Of a DNA stretch of 64,000 bases, positions 11,021 to 24,285 are shown in pieces. The position numbers and the translations under genes were made by a program. Each line of letters begins with the position of its first letter. The stretch's first letter is position 1. Under the pieces are notes generated by a model. That model had not been told where the DNA came from. It searched no databases and saw nothing but the letters and a program-made list of their open reading frames with translations. The DNA comes from Undaria pinnatifida (Eukaryota; Sar; Phaeophyceae; Laminariales; Alariaceae): NCBI GenBank assembly GCA_012845835.1, contig JABAKD010000014.1, forward strand, positions 7,095,574-7,159,573. The letters are read 5' to 3'.

Positions 11021-11247
11021 TGCCCAGCGGCCGCAGTCGCAGTGATAGTCGGCGTGCCGTCGGCCCAATTTGCATCGTATCGACAGTATTAGTATAGGTA
11101 GAAACACAGAAATAGTATACGGTGGCCTCTAGTTGTTTATAATATAGGTAGATTTCATACGGTATGTACCAAGTACCGAGTACAGCATGCCCGCCATTGA
11201 GCAAGCAATACGCCAGTAGGGTGTGTTAAAGAAAGGCTGCAGTACGT

Positions 11248-11567
11248 CAAACACCAGCACACGAGATATACTACAGTACGTACAGTATGTCTATGCATGC
11301 TGCATGGTACTCTTAATGTATTTTACCAACAGGTATACCTGGTACAATATCCAAAGTTTTAGTAGTGGCGGTAGATTAAATAGTTGCGGGTAAGGGTGAT
11401 ATAGTTGAACTCCAGTACACAAGATATACTACAGTACATACATTATGTCTATGCATGCTACATGCTACTCTTGATGCATTTTGCCAACAGGTATACCTAC
11501 TACAGTATCTAGAGTTTTAATAGTGGCGGTAGATCAAATAGTTGCGGGTAAGGGTGATATAGTTGAC
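11248..11567. repeat. Tandem duplication of a 159-bp unit
   Basis: Two adjacent units (about 11248-11406 and 11407-11567) share GAGATATACTACAGTA-, CTATGCATGCT-, CAACAGGTATACCT- and GTTGCGGGTAAGGGTGATAT blocks in the same order. The offset is 159 bp and only a modest number of substitutions separate them. No gene lies inside. Confidence 0.9.
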
Positions 11568-11579
11568 CACGGTTATTGT

Positions 11580-11935
11580 GGAAAGGGTCGGACGGAGGGA
11601 GGGAGGGGAGGGGAGGAGGAGGAGGGAGGAGAGGAGGGAGGGAGTCAGGGAGGGAGGTAGGGAAAAAGGACGGGAGGGGGGTTGAAAGAGAGGGAGGGAG
11701 AGTAGGAAGGATGGAGAGAGGGGGGAGGGGAGGATAGAAGGAGAGACGGGGAAGGGAAAGGAGTAAGGAGCGAGGGGGCGGGGTTAGCCTTTTTCTCTCT
11801 CGCTTCCTTTCTGTCCTTCTCTTTCGCTTTCGTCCCTTTTTGTTGCTCCCTGTCCCTGTTTCTTTTTCTGCCTTCTCTCTGTTTGTATGCTTATCTTTCT
11901 TCGTTTCTCTCTTTGCTCCTCGGCCGCTTCTTTGC
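11580..11935. repeat. 200-bp purine tract followed by a pyrimidine tract
   Basis: From 11580 to about 11780, + is nearly pure G/A (GGGAGG-type units). After a short junction with GGCGGGGTTAGCC, it becomes nearly pure C/T to about 11930. Such polypurine blocks can form triplex (H-DNA). The 150-codon open frame on minus is compositional. Confidence 0.8.
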
Positions 11936-11989
11936 TTCATGCAAAAAGAGTTTGTATACAAGCCTTACGTACATTTTGATTACAATAGT

Positions 11990-13550
11990 TGTCTACCAGG
12001 TATGTATCGGTAGTAGATATCAGCTGAAGCATACCAGGGTATACCACTATATATAATACGGTCGCGAGTTGCCACTATAATAGGAAGGTTATACTGAAGT
12101 ACCTGGTACAGTTTAGTAGGTTCCAATTGCCAGGTACGAAACGGCGGACGCATGTACATCAAATCAGCAAGTCTGTTGATGACAGGTTACTTTATGTTCG
12201 TACAAAAGTACACGAGGCATACTATTGAAACGTACCTTATACCTGTGCTTTTCATACTACCAATAGGTATCATTCAATACCGTAAGAGCTGGAGAAAAAA
12301 CAAAATGAGGCCCTTTTGAATAGATGACTTTTGGTTGGATTTACAAAAAATGTGTGTTTTTATTCACCTGGCTGGACAGCGATCTAGGACATCGCGAGCT
12401 GCAGAGACGACGGCATACGCTTGGACTCGTCGTTGTCATCTACCATGGCCCTTATGCGGACGAGCCAACGACCATGGCGGGGACGGTCGATCATGGCCTC
12501 CTGTGCAGCGGTGGCGAACTTGGACGTACATTAAACATAATCGAAACGCACAGTTTTTCGGTTGAAACCCCTTCTACGTTTTAACACACGAAGCGAGCTA
12601 CAGCTTCTGCTTCTGCTACACCAGGTAGCTGCTACCGGCTGCTGCTGCCTTTGCTGTCTGCTGCTGTTGCTGCCTGCAGTTGCACGTTGATGCCCCCAGC
12701 ACACATCGTAGGACCTCATAGCAGGTATACGAAGCATACAACGGCAGCAAATGCCCATAGCAACCCAGATGTTTCTGTTTTTTCTCGCTCTGCTGCTCTG
12801 CTGGTGCATCACACCTCAACCCCGTCAAGGCTCTGTACTTCTGGCATTCACGATACAACAGTAGCCACGTTGTGAGCCCTCTCTTTTGTGACAGCCACGG
12901 ACAGTGCCTTTATGTGCATGTGTATGTGTGTGCGCTTCTGCATGCGCGAGTGGAGTGTGTGCTGCCATATTGTAAGTACGCACGCACAAAACGATCAAAA
13001 AGAGCATCGGTGTTTTTTTTTCAAAAGCAGCCGCTCAGCCACGCAGCGACGAAATCGGTACCGTAAGTGAGGATCTAAAAAAAAAAAAAACGGTACCGTA
13101 AGCAGCAGCGATACATTCACAAATGTCGGTCACTCCCGTAAGCATTTTCCGAAAGCAGAATAAAACCCCAATACGGAAGCCCACAAAAAAACTACGCACG
13201 AGATCTGCCTCCCCTTTCTGTACCTAAATCCGTCTCAGTATCAACCTCTTCCACAAAAAAATTAGCGTGGACTGAGCGTATTAAACAATTCCATGGCTGC
13301 CTGTGCATGTCACCAAAACCAAAAAACACATCGGGAGGCCAAGCGCGCGAGGTGGCTCGGAGTGACACATGCTACGGCAAATGTGCACCTTGTTTTTCTG
13401 AGGCTCATTGCCACTTGAGTGAGCCCTATACTTGTAGTACCCCACTGCGTAGTCTAATTGTTTTTGTGGGTATCGTGAAAGTGCAACCCGATCACCAAAC
13501 TTGTGGCCTACATGCGCGCATAAAATATTCAGATTGAGACACAAGAATGG
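11990..13550. other. No gene recognised
   Basis: Contains clusters of the TACCTGGTA/TACCAGGTA motif (11994-12135), a CTG/TGCTGC-rich patch (12600-12680), and short A and T runs near 13010 and 13078. Open frames on both strands lack domains. Confidence 0.5.
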
Positions 13551-13552
13551 CA

Positions 13553-13640
13553 TTCCGACGATTTGGGGTTAAGGAGCCCCCGTCATACAGAAAATAATAC
13601 TCCGCAAAAATGCTATCCCCGTCGTAGCACGCGTCGAGTT
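13553..13640 (-). mobile_element. MITE-M fragment
   Basis: Carries the family core (CGACGATTTGGGGTTAAGGA with GCCCCCGTCATACAG on +) and the terminal GTCGTAGCACGCGTC. It aligns to one end of the MITE resolved at 34054-34309. Confidence 0.7.
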
Positions 13641-13905
13641 AGTGAAAAATTCCCCTTACAACAACTGGAAACCCGTTTTTGGGGACAATTTGCTTGAAAT
13701 TAGAGCAGAGGGAGTTTTGGGGCTTCAAAGGGAGTTGAAGTTGACCCCCCTAGCTGTGAAATGCACAAGGAGGAACGAGATGTGTTGGAAATGGATAACA
13801 AAGACGAAGAATGTGGCATGGAGAAGTTCGGCACACAAAATAGTAGCGGGGAAACGATCGCTGTTGTAGCATAGGTTTCCTGTTGTATGGGTTTCCCTTG
13901 GTTTC

Positions 13906-14665
13906 TAGTTAAGTTGCTAGGGGTGAGACACTGAGCATCCCTGCAGGTCAACCAACTAAGCATGATCTCGGCGTCACTCACTTTCGTAGCTCAGAAGCGG
14001 AAGCGAAGCAGCTTAGTATTATTCCTCAGGATCGTGATGGGCGACCGAATACAGGGGCGGGTGCCTCTTTAATCTCCTCACTATATGAATACTAAACGCC
14101 ATCCTATCAACACGAGAACCGCCAATTAGCCATCGGAATTAGGTAATTAGACCACGGCCGAACCATAACACTAGCCCATCCTGACGAGCCGCGTGTATGC
14201 AGAAAGGAAGGAAATTCGGAGAAACCGCGGTTCTACGAACTAGAACATGAGTCGAAGATACAGCTCATTGAAAACCCACTCCAAATTCACCCCCACACCT
14301 CTGAACGGATGGGCTCTGCAACCGTCGTGCCCAAGTGTTTAAGGGAATGGATTGGAAACCCCTTGTGGTTTCACGCGCAGGTTTATGTCCTTCCGACAAC
14401 GCCATTTGTTAAGTTGCTAGGGGTGAGACACAGAGTATCCCAGCACGTCCTCGGTGTCACTCACTGCCGCAGCTCAGAAGCGGAAGAGAAACAGCTTAGT
14501 AGTATTCCTCAGGATCGTGACGGACAACCGAATAAAGGGGCGCAAGCCTCTTTAATCTCCTGACTATCTCGAATACAAAACGCCATGCTATCAATACGAA
14601 AACGGCCAATTACCAATCGGAATCAGGAAATTACGGCTGGATCAAGGTCGTACCATAACATTGCA
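13906..14665. repeat. Direct duplication of a 260-bp block about 500 bp apart
   Basis: Two copies, about 13906-14175 and about 14408-14665, both run from TTAAGTTGCTAGGGGTGAGAC through AGCTCAGAAGCGGAAG, CCTCAGGATCGTGA, CTCTTTAATCTCCT and ACGCCAT to ACCATAACA. Separating sequence of about 230 bp is unrelated. No protein domain is seen in any frame. Confidence 0.85.
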
Positions 14666-14739
14666 CCTTCTGGGAATGTTGTGAATCGACGTTGACGCGC
14701 ATGCTACCCATTGTCTGATGACAAACATTATAACAATAG

Positions 14740-14965
14740 CTGTATTACAAGGATAATAGATAGTGGCCCCAATAGGCGAAACAGGAACGGGATAAGATCA
14801 TGTTTTTTTTCGATGTAATATATGGAAGAATCGTAATTAGCGCCCAACTGTCGGAAGTGTCTCTAGTAGGAGTAGGAACGGTGTTCCGTCTCGAAAGAGA
14901 TGCGTGGTCAATGGTCAACTGACTAAGGCAAACAACAAATGTGCACGCCCCCCCCTGCCCCCCCC
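14740..14965 (-). repeat. Poly-G-headed repeat family G2, second minus copy
   Basis: Same order as 7060-7305: C run on + (about 14946-14967), then on minus CATTTGTTGTTTGCC, TTGACCATTGACCACGCATC, a CGGAACACCGTTCCTACTCC block and a divergent tail. A short extra piece of the same family lies at about 14990-15075, again next to C-rich sequence. Confidence 0.8.
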
Positions 14966-15129
14966 CCCACCGTAGCAAGGAACGGTGATCCGTTTCGAAA
15001 GGAATGCGGGGTCAATGTTCAAATGACTAAGGCAAGCAGTACGTAAGTACCCCCCTCTCCCCCTCTCCTCCCTTACCCCTATCGCAGCCTTGTCGTTGAT
15101 CGATAGCATCTCGTCGTTTCCGTGATTTG

Positions 15130-16430
15130 ACGCGTTCAGCGATAGATATAGCACTTTATCGCCAAACTGTTTTATTAAATCACTCCAAACACCCCAGCTG
15201 TGAATTCGATCAATTCACTGCTGAATTCGTCTGGCATTACTTCAGAACGGATGCACATAAGGCCATTATTAACTCGCGGAGTATAATTTGTGGTGTACGG
15301 AATATTACCGTACCGAGTATGCCTGCTTGATGAATGTATAGTGAGACACACACCGAATCAAAGGTATTAAGTGTGATATTTGTCGGTTTGCGTATTAGTC
15401 CGTGCATTAAACCCGGTCGTCACAACAGCTCTTGGCCTTTACGTCACCAGGCTTGCGTTGTAGGTATTGAATTAGTTGCGGAAGGATTGATCATCTGTCG
15501 AGAATGAAACACGGTAAAGGTTGATGTTGATTAGATGCGCCAAAAGAGTAATGAAGCTTGTTGGGACATTGCGATTGATTCTACTTCGTAAAGATGCAGA
15601 CAAGTAGTTCAGGCAAGTACACCGACCAAGTAACGAGCGCCAGAACTTTCTGGGCTATATTGATGGCACTTGCAGTAAGGGTTAAGCAAGCGTACACTAT
15701 ATCCAACGTATTGAATAATCCCATTTTACGGTCGAACGACGGGTCGACGTATTCTATGCCACCTCCATCGCGGGGTCGTATTCGGGGTAGCTTTTTTGTT
15801 CTTGTTAACCCGGAGTACCAGGTAGTCCATCGTACCGTACTTAATGCTCTGTTGTTAACATATCACACATATTCATCCGGTATACGTAGTCCGTACCTGG
15901 TAGGACACAGCAGCTTGGCATGCTGTTGTACGCGACTGGTATACACGAGTGAGTGCGTAGACGTGTTCAGAGAATCGGATAACTTTGCAGGTACTTCTAC
16001 TTAACAAGTACGTCGCGGGGTCGTCATATTTATCTGGTAGATCCGATATCGTAGATACGCGGCACATTTGCATGGTTTGAACCATTTGCCCGATATCTGA
16101 AAACGAGGGGTTTCGGGTCGTTAAGCCCTTTCGTTTTAGTTGTTGTCGAGTATCGTACAAGTAGGCTCTTGAGCTGTGATCGATCGAGAATGCACCATGT
16201 ACACTCTCAGACAACTCACAAGCACCACTCTCTTCCGTCTTCGTCTCTTCTCCGAGGCAGCGCTATTACTAAACACACCACTGCTCTTGGGGTACCTTTT
16301 TGTCTTCAGCTCTGCGGAACTTGGAGCTTGATCGCAACGGCAGACTAACGTATGCTAGGTGTTTACCTCTCGTGCGAGATCTGGCATGGCCCAGAGCAAC
16401 CCCACATAGCCATAGGGGACATACCCCCTC
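15130..16430. other. No gene recognised
   Basis: A 136-codon open frame on + (15594-16004) has no recognised motif and is crossed by TACCAGGTA/TACCTGGTA motifs. I see no RNA gene and no element ends. Confidence 0.45.
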
Positions 16431-16435
16431 AAGGT

Positions 16436-16745
16436 TCGGTAGAGTGTGGGTACTCCCGGTACTTCAGGTATTTCGGCGTTCGATATTGTGGGTACTCCCA
16501 GTACTTTAAATACGTCGGGGTTCGATACTGTGGACATTATAAATACTTGTAGTATTTGCAAGATGTTTGTGCTGCGAGTACTGCTTGTACCCGGAGTTTT
16601 GTACTGTGCTCGTACTCTCAGTACTCGGCAGAATTTCGGCCATCAGTACTGCTCATACTTCCGGTAATCGGAGTGTTTCGGCAGTCGGTACTAGCAATAC
16701 TCCGAGTACTCACAGGACCAAGTACTTAAATACTCGAAGTATCCT
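16436..16745. repeat. Degenerate array of TACTCC/GTACT motifs
   Basis: About a dozen imperfect GTACTCCNAGTACTT-like words occur in 300 bp, with interspersed TTCGGCGTTCGAT-like words at irregular spacing. Open frames here are Tyr/Ser/Val-rich translations of the array. Confidence 0.6.
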
Positions 16746-17299
16746 CTGACGATAAAGTATACTGGGAGCATCTGTGCAGCTTTATTCAATGCATTTTCAG
16801 CCGAGTCACCTCACGGTAGGGGCTTCACGTTTTGGGCCAACCGTTTCCGGTCGGTTTGGGCGCCTCAAGTGAGGAACTACCTGTTATTCTGGTTATTGTG
16901 TTACGAGCACACATGTTTTACAAGACGAGCGCATGCATATGAGTGTTGGTCGGATTGCACAAAGCAAATGCCTTCGAAGTCATGTTTCGGGCGAGATATT
17001 GAGCTCCTCATGTTAGGAGGTCAGAAACTTCCTCTGTACTCCTACCATGGGATGGCTCGGACACGGGAGTTTATCAATCGGGCTGCACGTTCGTGTTTTC
17101 CAAAGGTCGGTGTGGAGCTTGATCGACTATCAGATACCAGGAGTAGGATGTCTCACGCGGGGAGGTTTCTCTCGGTACCCGAAGAGGCACCATCAGGCGG
17201 AGAAGGGTAGTTTTGTAGAGGAAGTAGAAAACAAGTGTGGAGAAGTCAATCGCCACTCCAGGGTCTTTTCCAAACAGACACGTGGTGGCCCTATTCATG

Positions 17300-20200
17300 A
17301 GATTAGGGACCACTTATTTAGGTTACTAAATCTTGAAACAAATATCAAACTCGACGGCAAAAAGACGAAGGACTTTATTGAATGGATTTCCAAGCTTCGT
17401 TCGAGTCTCAGCATCTACAACATAGCCATATTTAACATCCCGCAGGGGCAAGAGCGACCGTCGGAGGCCGACGACAGTCAGGCCACTGCCCGTGCGGCGT
17501 GGGATGCTGCCAACCAGGATCTATTCAGCATACTGTTCTTTTCGACGGGCGGCTCAGCCTTCTTCGTCGCACGGAGATTCGAAGGCGCCACACTCGAGGG
17601 TGGAGCAGGACATGGACAGCAGGCGTGGACAGCGCTGCGTGAGAAGTTCAAAGGGAGTTCGGGCGAAGCAATTCGCGCGGAGCATTAAAAAATGAACAAC
17701 ACGCGAAGGGGTTCAGACCAGGATCCGGACAAGACTCTATACATCATGGATAGCTGTCGAGATCGCGGTAACGCGTGCGACTCACCAGAGGGTCCCACAG
17801 ATCGTCAGTATGACGATATTTTACTGCAAGCTCTACCGTCCGAATACAACGCCATACGCCAAGCCCCCCTAGAGAGAGGGGACTTCGGACTTGCCGATAT
17901 CCGGCGTATGATGGCGGTCATTTACGCAGATAACCTGGCCCGTTTACGTTCTGATTATTTCAGGAGTATCACGGGACGTGGTGCCGCCATGCAGGCAATG
18001 ACCCGCGACCGCAATGACATCAAGTACCACTTTTGTGCTCGTGTCGGTCAATTCAAATTTAATTCTCCCTGCGCGTCAAGCAGCAGCAGGAGTTGATGGA
18101 CAGCAGCCGCAGCAACGTGAAGGGCAACACAATCACCCACGCAGACAGCACCAACGAAACCGTGAAGGTAGACGAGGTCACGTATGGTGCTCATACCACA
18201 AAACAACCTCCCATAGCTACGCCGACTGCCCCGCCAGGAAGTGCAAACAGGCTGACGGCAACGCTCACATTGCTACAACGGGGCCTTCACGGATACAGAG
18301 AATCTGGAGCGCTTTTGATCTTCCAGAACAGGACGATCAGCCGGAACGCCCCTACATCTTCTTCACAGCGACGGAGGTATATCCCACGGCGGCTATTGCA
18401 GCGGAGCAAAGTCACGATGAGGAAACGTAGTCATTCAGCTCACTGTCAGCATCGCGTCCTTGACCATCTGAGGAACGCGTCAAGCCCACTATCTCTTTTG
18501 GAGTTAAGGAAAAGCCGGACTTCGGAAAGGACGGTGAGGGTAGGTCGTTGTACGGCATGGCCCCGATGGAGCCAGAACCGATCGAGATCGGGCGTAAACC
18601 GCACGAGAGCGGTAATGTTGTTACTATTCTAGTCTACACCGGAGCCTCAGGCCACCACTTCCACGAAACCGTCATCTCCGATCTCAAACATCGTTTACAG
18701 GACTACGCCTCTAAAAGTACGCCTCGCACAATTCTTACGGCTGGAGGAGCCCTGCTGGACGACACAGCGGAGGGTGTCTTACAAGGTCTCATCACGGACG
18801 ACTACGGAGAACAGCACCTCGCGCGGATCGCAATCGTAACTGTGCCCGGTAATGATCGCAATCTTTTCTCGGAAAAAACAGCAGCGAGAAAGGTCATCGT
18901 TTCGAGTTTCGATGCCAATAAACCCAGACTGGAGGCGGGGGAAATTACCGTGCCACTTCGCGGAGAGAAAGATGATCTCTACTCCTTCAAGCTAGACTTC
19001 AGTGCGAATGGATACGCGGGAAAGGAGCTGGCGATGAATGCGGTGGCCAATGCCCAAGTGTGGCACCGGCGGCTGGGCCACCTCAACAAGCATAGGCTTG
19101 GTCTCATGAACAGGAAGAGCGGCAATGGGGTCGCATTTGACGGTTCTATTGCGGATTGTGACGTCTGCACGGTGGAGAAAAGCCATCAGCTGGTTCATCC
19201 CAACAATGCTAACCACGTCGCCATTATTTCACCCTTTCAGCTCATGTACGGAGATCTCATGGGCCCCTTCAAACCGACGGGTCATGGTGGATACAAGTTT
19301 GTCAGCAAGATCACCGACCAGTTCACCACTTGGACCGCAGTCTACCTTCTCTGCCCACAGCAAAGATCAAGCTCTTGCCTCGCTTCAGCTGTTCGTCACT
19401 TCAACAACGATGCCTCTTGGCAAGCGCACCATCAGATGGCGTGCCGACAATGGAGGCGAATTTACGGGCGACGAGTTCAAGGATTATTGTCTAGGACAGG
19501 CATAACTCAGGAATTCGCTGCCACCAACACGCCACAGCAGATCGCTGTATCAGAACGCGTCGGGCGAACGTCGTGCGGAATGGTCCGTTGCATGCTCGTT
19601 GACAGTGGGCTCCCTCCTTTTCTGTGAGGAGACGCCCTATCTGTGCAATCGCATCCCGCATTCGGCGCTCAAGATGAAAACACCGTGTAAGCTGCTTTAC
19701 GGCAAAAATGCCGACCTTTTGCGCCTCAAACTCATTGGCGAGCGGGCGTTTGTCCATATTAAGGACGCCAACAAGCTTGGTCACACTTCGTGGGAAGGAA
19801 TGGTGTGTGGCTTCAACCAGAACGAGAGCAACTCACTCCGTATCTGGAACCCCAAGATGCGTCGAGTTGTCGAAAGCAGGAGCGTTGTTTTCATCGAAAC
19901 ACCACCACACTTGCTGCCTCCTTCCAGGCGGCTTTCGCCGCTACAGGATCTGGAAGCTCCAATGTTTGACTTCAGCGACAACGGCCTCGACGACAAATAC
20001 TCTTCACACAAAAACACGATACAGGATGCGAAAGACTGTACAAGTGCTTAGCACTTCGACGCCAACGAGCCACGACCTGTTCCCACACTCGGAGGTTCTT
20101 CGCCTGGGGGAGCCACACCGCAGGAATCACCGTCTTCAGCTGCATCTGTACCTGCGCCTACGCCAGAAACGGGGACTGCACCCGTGCCTGCACCGGAAGT

Positions 20201-23138
20201 ACCGCAAGCAACCGCCACGGACACCGACAGCTACGCCATGCAGTCCGGTGTTACCCGCGCCGTTACTCGTAGTCCAGTTCGTTCGTCTGCAGCTCCAAAC
20301 TATCGGGCAAATCGGAACAACGGCGCAGCTTTGGTAGGTCTCTTCGAGAAGGACACGGTTCAACAGGTGCACGAGCTAGGATCTCCCAAACTAGGATATT
20401 ACGCCAATTTGGACATTGCGCACCAACTCGACGACACGTTCAGCACAGGGGATACCTGCACCGCCAATACGCAAGGAAGATTTTCGGCGGGGAGGCAAAA
20501 GGAGAAACCCCCAACATCTGCAAGGAAGGTATGGCGCTTCCACAAGCGGCGCGTTGGAAAGCGGCATCTGACAGGGAGGTCGCAAGCCTGGAGAAGCACG
20601 GCGTCTGCGAGCTGATACCAATCATCTCAGTACCGACGGGACAGAGGGTGATCGAAACGCGGTGGGTAAACAAATTCAAGGCAGATGGCACGTAGAAAAG
20701 CCGTCTAGTCGTACAAGGGCTGTCTCAGGTCCCTGGAGTCGACTGCGGTGGCACATTCGCCCCCGTATGCAGACTTCAGAGCATCCGCATGATGCTGGCG
20801 ATCGCGGCGGAACTGGACTACGAGGTGTTTATGCTAGGCGTCCAGACGGCATTTCTGAACGCCGACTTGGAGGAAGACGTTTTTGCCAAGATGGCCCCCG
20901 GCTACGAAGTAGCCGACAAATCCGGGGTGCCTCTTGTCATGAAGCTCAAGAAGGGTTTGTACTATCTCCGTCAGAGCCCGAGGAATCGGCTCGGCGCGAA
21001 GGACCACCACCTCGCCAAAATCGGGTTCCGCCCACTCGAATCGGACCCATGCATTTACGTATTCGAGGATGACACTGGGTTTGTCATTCTTGTGCTGTAC
21101 GTGGATGTCGTTCTTCAAATGGGCGTGAACGCGCAGTTGCTGAACAAGCTCAATAGACAACTTATGGATCGTTTCAAGATGGCGGACATGGGTGACGTGT
21201 CGAGGGTGCTCGGCATGAACGTAAACCGTGACCGCAATAAAAGAACGATCACCATCGACCAGAAAGACTACACGGAGGACATCGTCGAGCACTTTGGTAT
21301 GAAGAGCTGTAGTCCCGCCTTCACACCAGGAACGGGACCGGAACGTTCGCTCAACCTACCGAAGAAGATTCTGCCGGACGAGGAGGGCAAGCGCGGTGCC
21401 AGTCAATCGTAGGTGACACCATGTATCTCGTAAAGGTTTCCTGGTATGACATCCTCTACGCCGTGAATCAGCTGACACGGGAATGTCCAAGCCTTCCAAG
21501 GCTCATATAGGGGCCGCCAAGCATCTGCATTGCTACTTGGCCGGATCCACCGACTTCTTCATCACCTGCAAGCAGGAAGGTTTCAAGCTTGCCGCCTTCT
21601 CCGATGCTAACTGGGGTACTAACCCAGACAACGCCAAATGAACATCCTCGTGCGTCGTCATGCTTGCAAACGGCCCAATCAGTTTTAAAGTGGGACTTCA
21701 AGGCCTCACCGCTCAATTAATAATGGAAGCGGAGCTCATCGCAGCAGCTCTAACGATGAATAGGCTGCCTCCTACAAGAGCATGATGCAGGAGCTAGGAC
21801 TCAAGGATGGATTCGACAGTGTTCCTCTCTTCATCGACAACACGTCGGCGTTTCATGCTGCCGGAAGTCGCACCTACTCCCCTCGGGCAAAGCACATTGC
21901 GCTGAGGTATTTCTTCATTCAAAAGTTGGTAGAAGCCGGCACGATCGCCATCCACTACGTCAAGACGCAAGACCAATGCTGATATTGGGACTAAACATCT
22001 CAATACGCAACGCCACCGTGAACTAATCACCAACATCAAAGACTTTGGAGCCTGAACGGCAGCGAAGACTTTGCCCTTGATAGACGTCTTTGCAGGCACT
22101 AGATTTTGCTGTGTTAGGCGATCAACTCGCCAAGAATACTGGCATTCAAAAATGGTGGAGGGGGGTTACGTAGTTACCGTATTATTGTGGTTCGTATGAT
22201 AATTCCGTTGGGATTGGCGGATAACTGGTGCACTCGGTTTAATCACCGAAGTTTGAGGTGTGTTGACTGCTTAAGTCGCGCGAGCAACAACAGTAGACTT
22301 GCTGAGTCGCAACCTCTTCAGTGTCCTCAGTCTTGGACTCGAGACACATTTTGGAACCAGTTGCGCTCGTAATGGTTTGGTGATTAGATTCCCAGCTCCT
22401 ATAGCTGTCATTGTATATGCGTTAGTTTTTAATCTGTTGGAATACACAGGATACGGAATTTGAGTTTTATTAATTGCGAGCAAGTCTGCATTACACCTCA
22501 TTGGGAAATGGCACGCGTCATATCTCTGATTGGTGCATAGCTTGGTTTCAAGTGGAACATGCTATTGAATGAAAAAAATATTTGCCACTTCCGTTGTGGG
22601 GGAGTGTTGAGGATAGGCGTTTCAGACTACCACCTATCGAGGCAATGTTCAGTAGCATTGATTGGTTCATTGCTATAATCGTAGTCGTAGCAGAACTAGA
22701 AAGTAACGTATGAGCGTTAAAGCTGAACCGGAACTTTCTTAAAAGAAATGTTCTATAAAAGCGGCGGGATTACCACCTGTTCGACTACTGCTGCAATAGT
22801 TTGAGAAGATTGTATCGTACGAGACAATCGCGTTCTCGAAGTCACAGGCTTCTTGAAGAAGTAGTGCTCTGGAATTTGAGACGGCTGATGCGGGTGGCCC
22901 CACCCCATTCACTCCTCACTCTTCTCTCATCCTTCTATTCTTCCTCGTCAGTTTTCAGTGTTCCCTGAACTCTGAACATAGCAGTGTGTTGTTCCCAAGT
23001 GTTCCTTCTGTTGGCCGAAGGCGCCCGTTAAACATCAATGTATTCATGCCTCGTGCATCTTGCACGCTCTTTCGATTAGCTTATTGTTGCCAGCACCAGC
23101 CTCTGCGACCACGCCAGGTCGTATCGTCACATACGCCA
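17300..23138 (+). mobile_element. Ty1/copia-type LTR retrotransposon, copy 1 (broken)
   Basis: Parts in order: Gag-like region about 17300-18450, with a Cys/His zinc-knuckle-like motif near 18180-18240; protease region near 18560-18700; HHCC integrase zinc finger about 19050-19190 (HRRLGHLN and CDVCTVEK); integrase core about 19200-19700; reverse transcriptase about 20700-21350; RNase H about 21720-22010; untranslated 3' part; polypurine tract just before 22605; 3' LTR 22605-23138. No 5' LTR is visible, so the left boundary is approximate. The Gag-protease-integrase-RT-RNase H order places it in Ty1/copia. Coding parts fall in several frames, with roughly several to ten breaks, so it is a fossil. 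It belongs to the same family as the copy at 33685-39285. Confidence 0.9.
22605..23138 (+). repeat. 3' LTR of copia copy 1
   Basis: Begins TGTTGAGG directly after a G-rich polypurine tract and ends ACATACGCCA. At 534 bp it aligns to the LTRs at 33685-34483 and 38745-39285. An AAAAGCGGCGGGATTACCAC block and a CTCTGCGACCACGCCAGG block are conserved in all three. Beyond the LTR the sequence changes at once to TTCG repeats. Confidence 0.9.
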
Positions 23139-24259
23139 ATAGTTCGTTCGTTCGTTCGCTCGGTTCGTTTATGGTTCGGTGATACACATTATTGTTTTTT
23201 TCAACCATTTCACCCCAGTGACGTCACTATGACGTTATTAGGGGACGCTGCTTCGACCGGTGTTTCGTATGGATGGGTTAAGGTTAGGGTAAGTCCCATG
23301 ATTTTGAAAATCCCAATAAGTCATCCTTGTTGGTCGTCGATTCGTTCGTTCCATTGTTTTGTCGTTTTTGTTCGTCCTTCTGCCATTAGTAGTCGTAGTG
23401 GTGCGTTCTATATGATATTTTGTGTATTTTTTATTTTTTTTTGCTATGTTTTATTTTGGTCATGCGTTCATCCGTCTGCGCTTCGCTCGATCGTCCGCTT
23501 CCATTATTTCAGTTCGTTTGTTTTTCGTGCATTCGTGTAATAAATGCATTTGTTCGTTTGTTCGTCAATTTCATTCGTCGTACAGCAGCAGCGTACATAC
23601 ACACCTACCTGTCTGGGCGCATTTGTTAGAATGTTTGTTCCTTCGTTCCATGAATTGACTTTGTTGCTCGTCGCTCGTTGTCTGTTCGTTAGTTCCATTA
23701 TTTGGTCGGTTTGATGCTCGATGTTGTTCGAATGTTTGTTTTTTACTCCTTTCTTTGTTGTTCGTCTCTGTTCGTCTTTTTTTTTGTTAGCCGTTCGCTC
23801 GTTCAGTGATAATGCCTTATTCGCTGAACTGATTACTTTGTGTTTGTTGCTTGCTGTATTTCGTCTGATCAATCAGTTGTTATTACAGTTGCCACTCGAC
23901 GATAAATGTGCACTTGGAGCTTTCATGCTTTAAAGTCACGATCGCTCATAAACATTCGCAGAACAACTTGAAGAAAACCAAGAAAAACCCGTACCACATA
24001 CTACTGTAGATATAGATGGAAGTCCATCTGACTACTATGCACAAACTCTAAGATCTTGTTCTACCTCCCTTTTTTTGCGCCTATTTCCGGCTCGGCATTG
24101 CTTTATATCTAGTCCACCTGCTTCCCTTGCCCCGCATTTCCTTCTGATTCATGTGATAAGATACGGCCTTGAAAGGCCTGTAATTATCCGAATTTGAGAT
24201 TATTTGGATGGGTTTCGTACGATAAGGTTGGCGTTTTGTATTCGGGAAAGTTAGGAAAT

Positions 24260-24285
24260 AGATCGGAGGCACGTGCCTCCGATCT
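24260..24285. repeat. 26-bp perfect palindrome
   Basis: AGATCGGAGGCAC is followed immediately by its exact complement, with no spacer. It may be a protein-binding site or a remnant of a foldback element; nothing nearby decides. Confidence 0.9.

Noticed and set aside
11509-11961. 150-codon open frame on minus
   Set aside because: Compositional frame across the purine/pyrimidine tracts.
15594-16004. 136-codon open frame on +
   Set aside because: No recognisable motif; crossed by the dispersed TACCAGGTA word.
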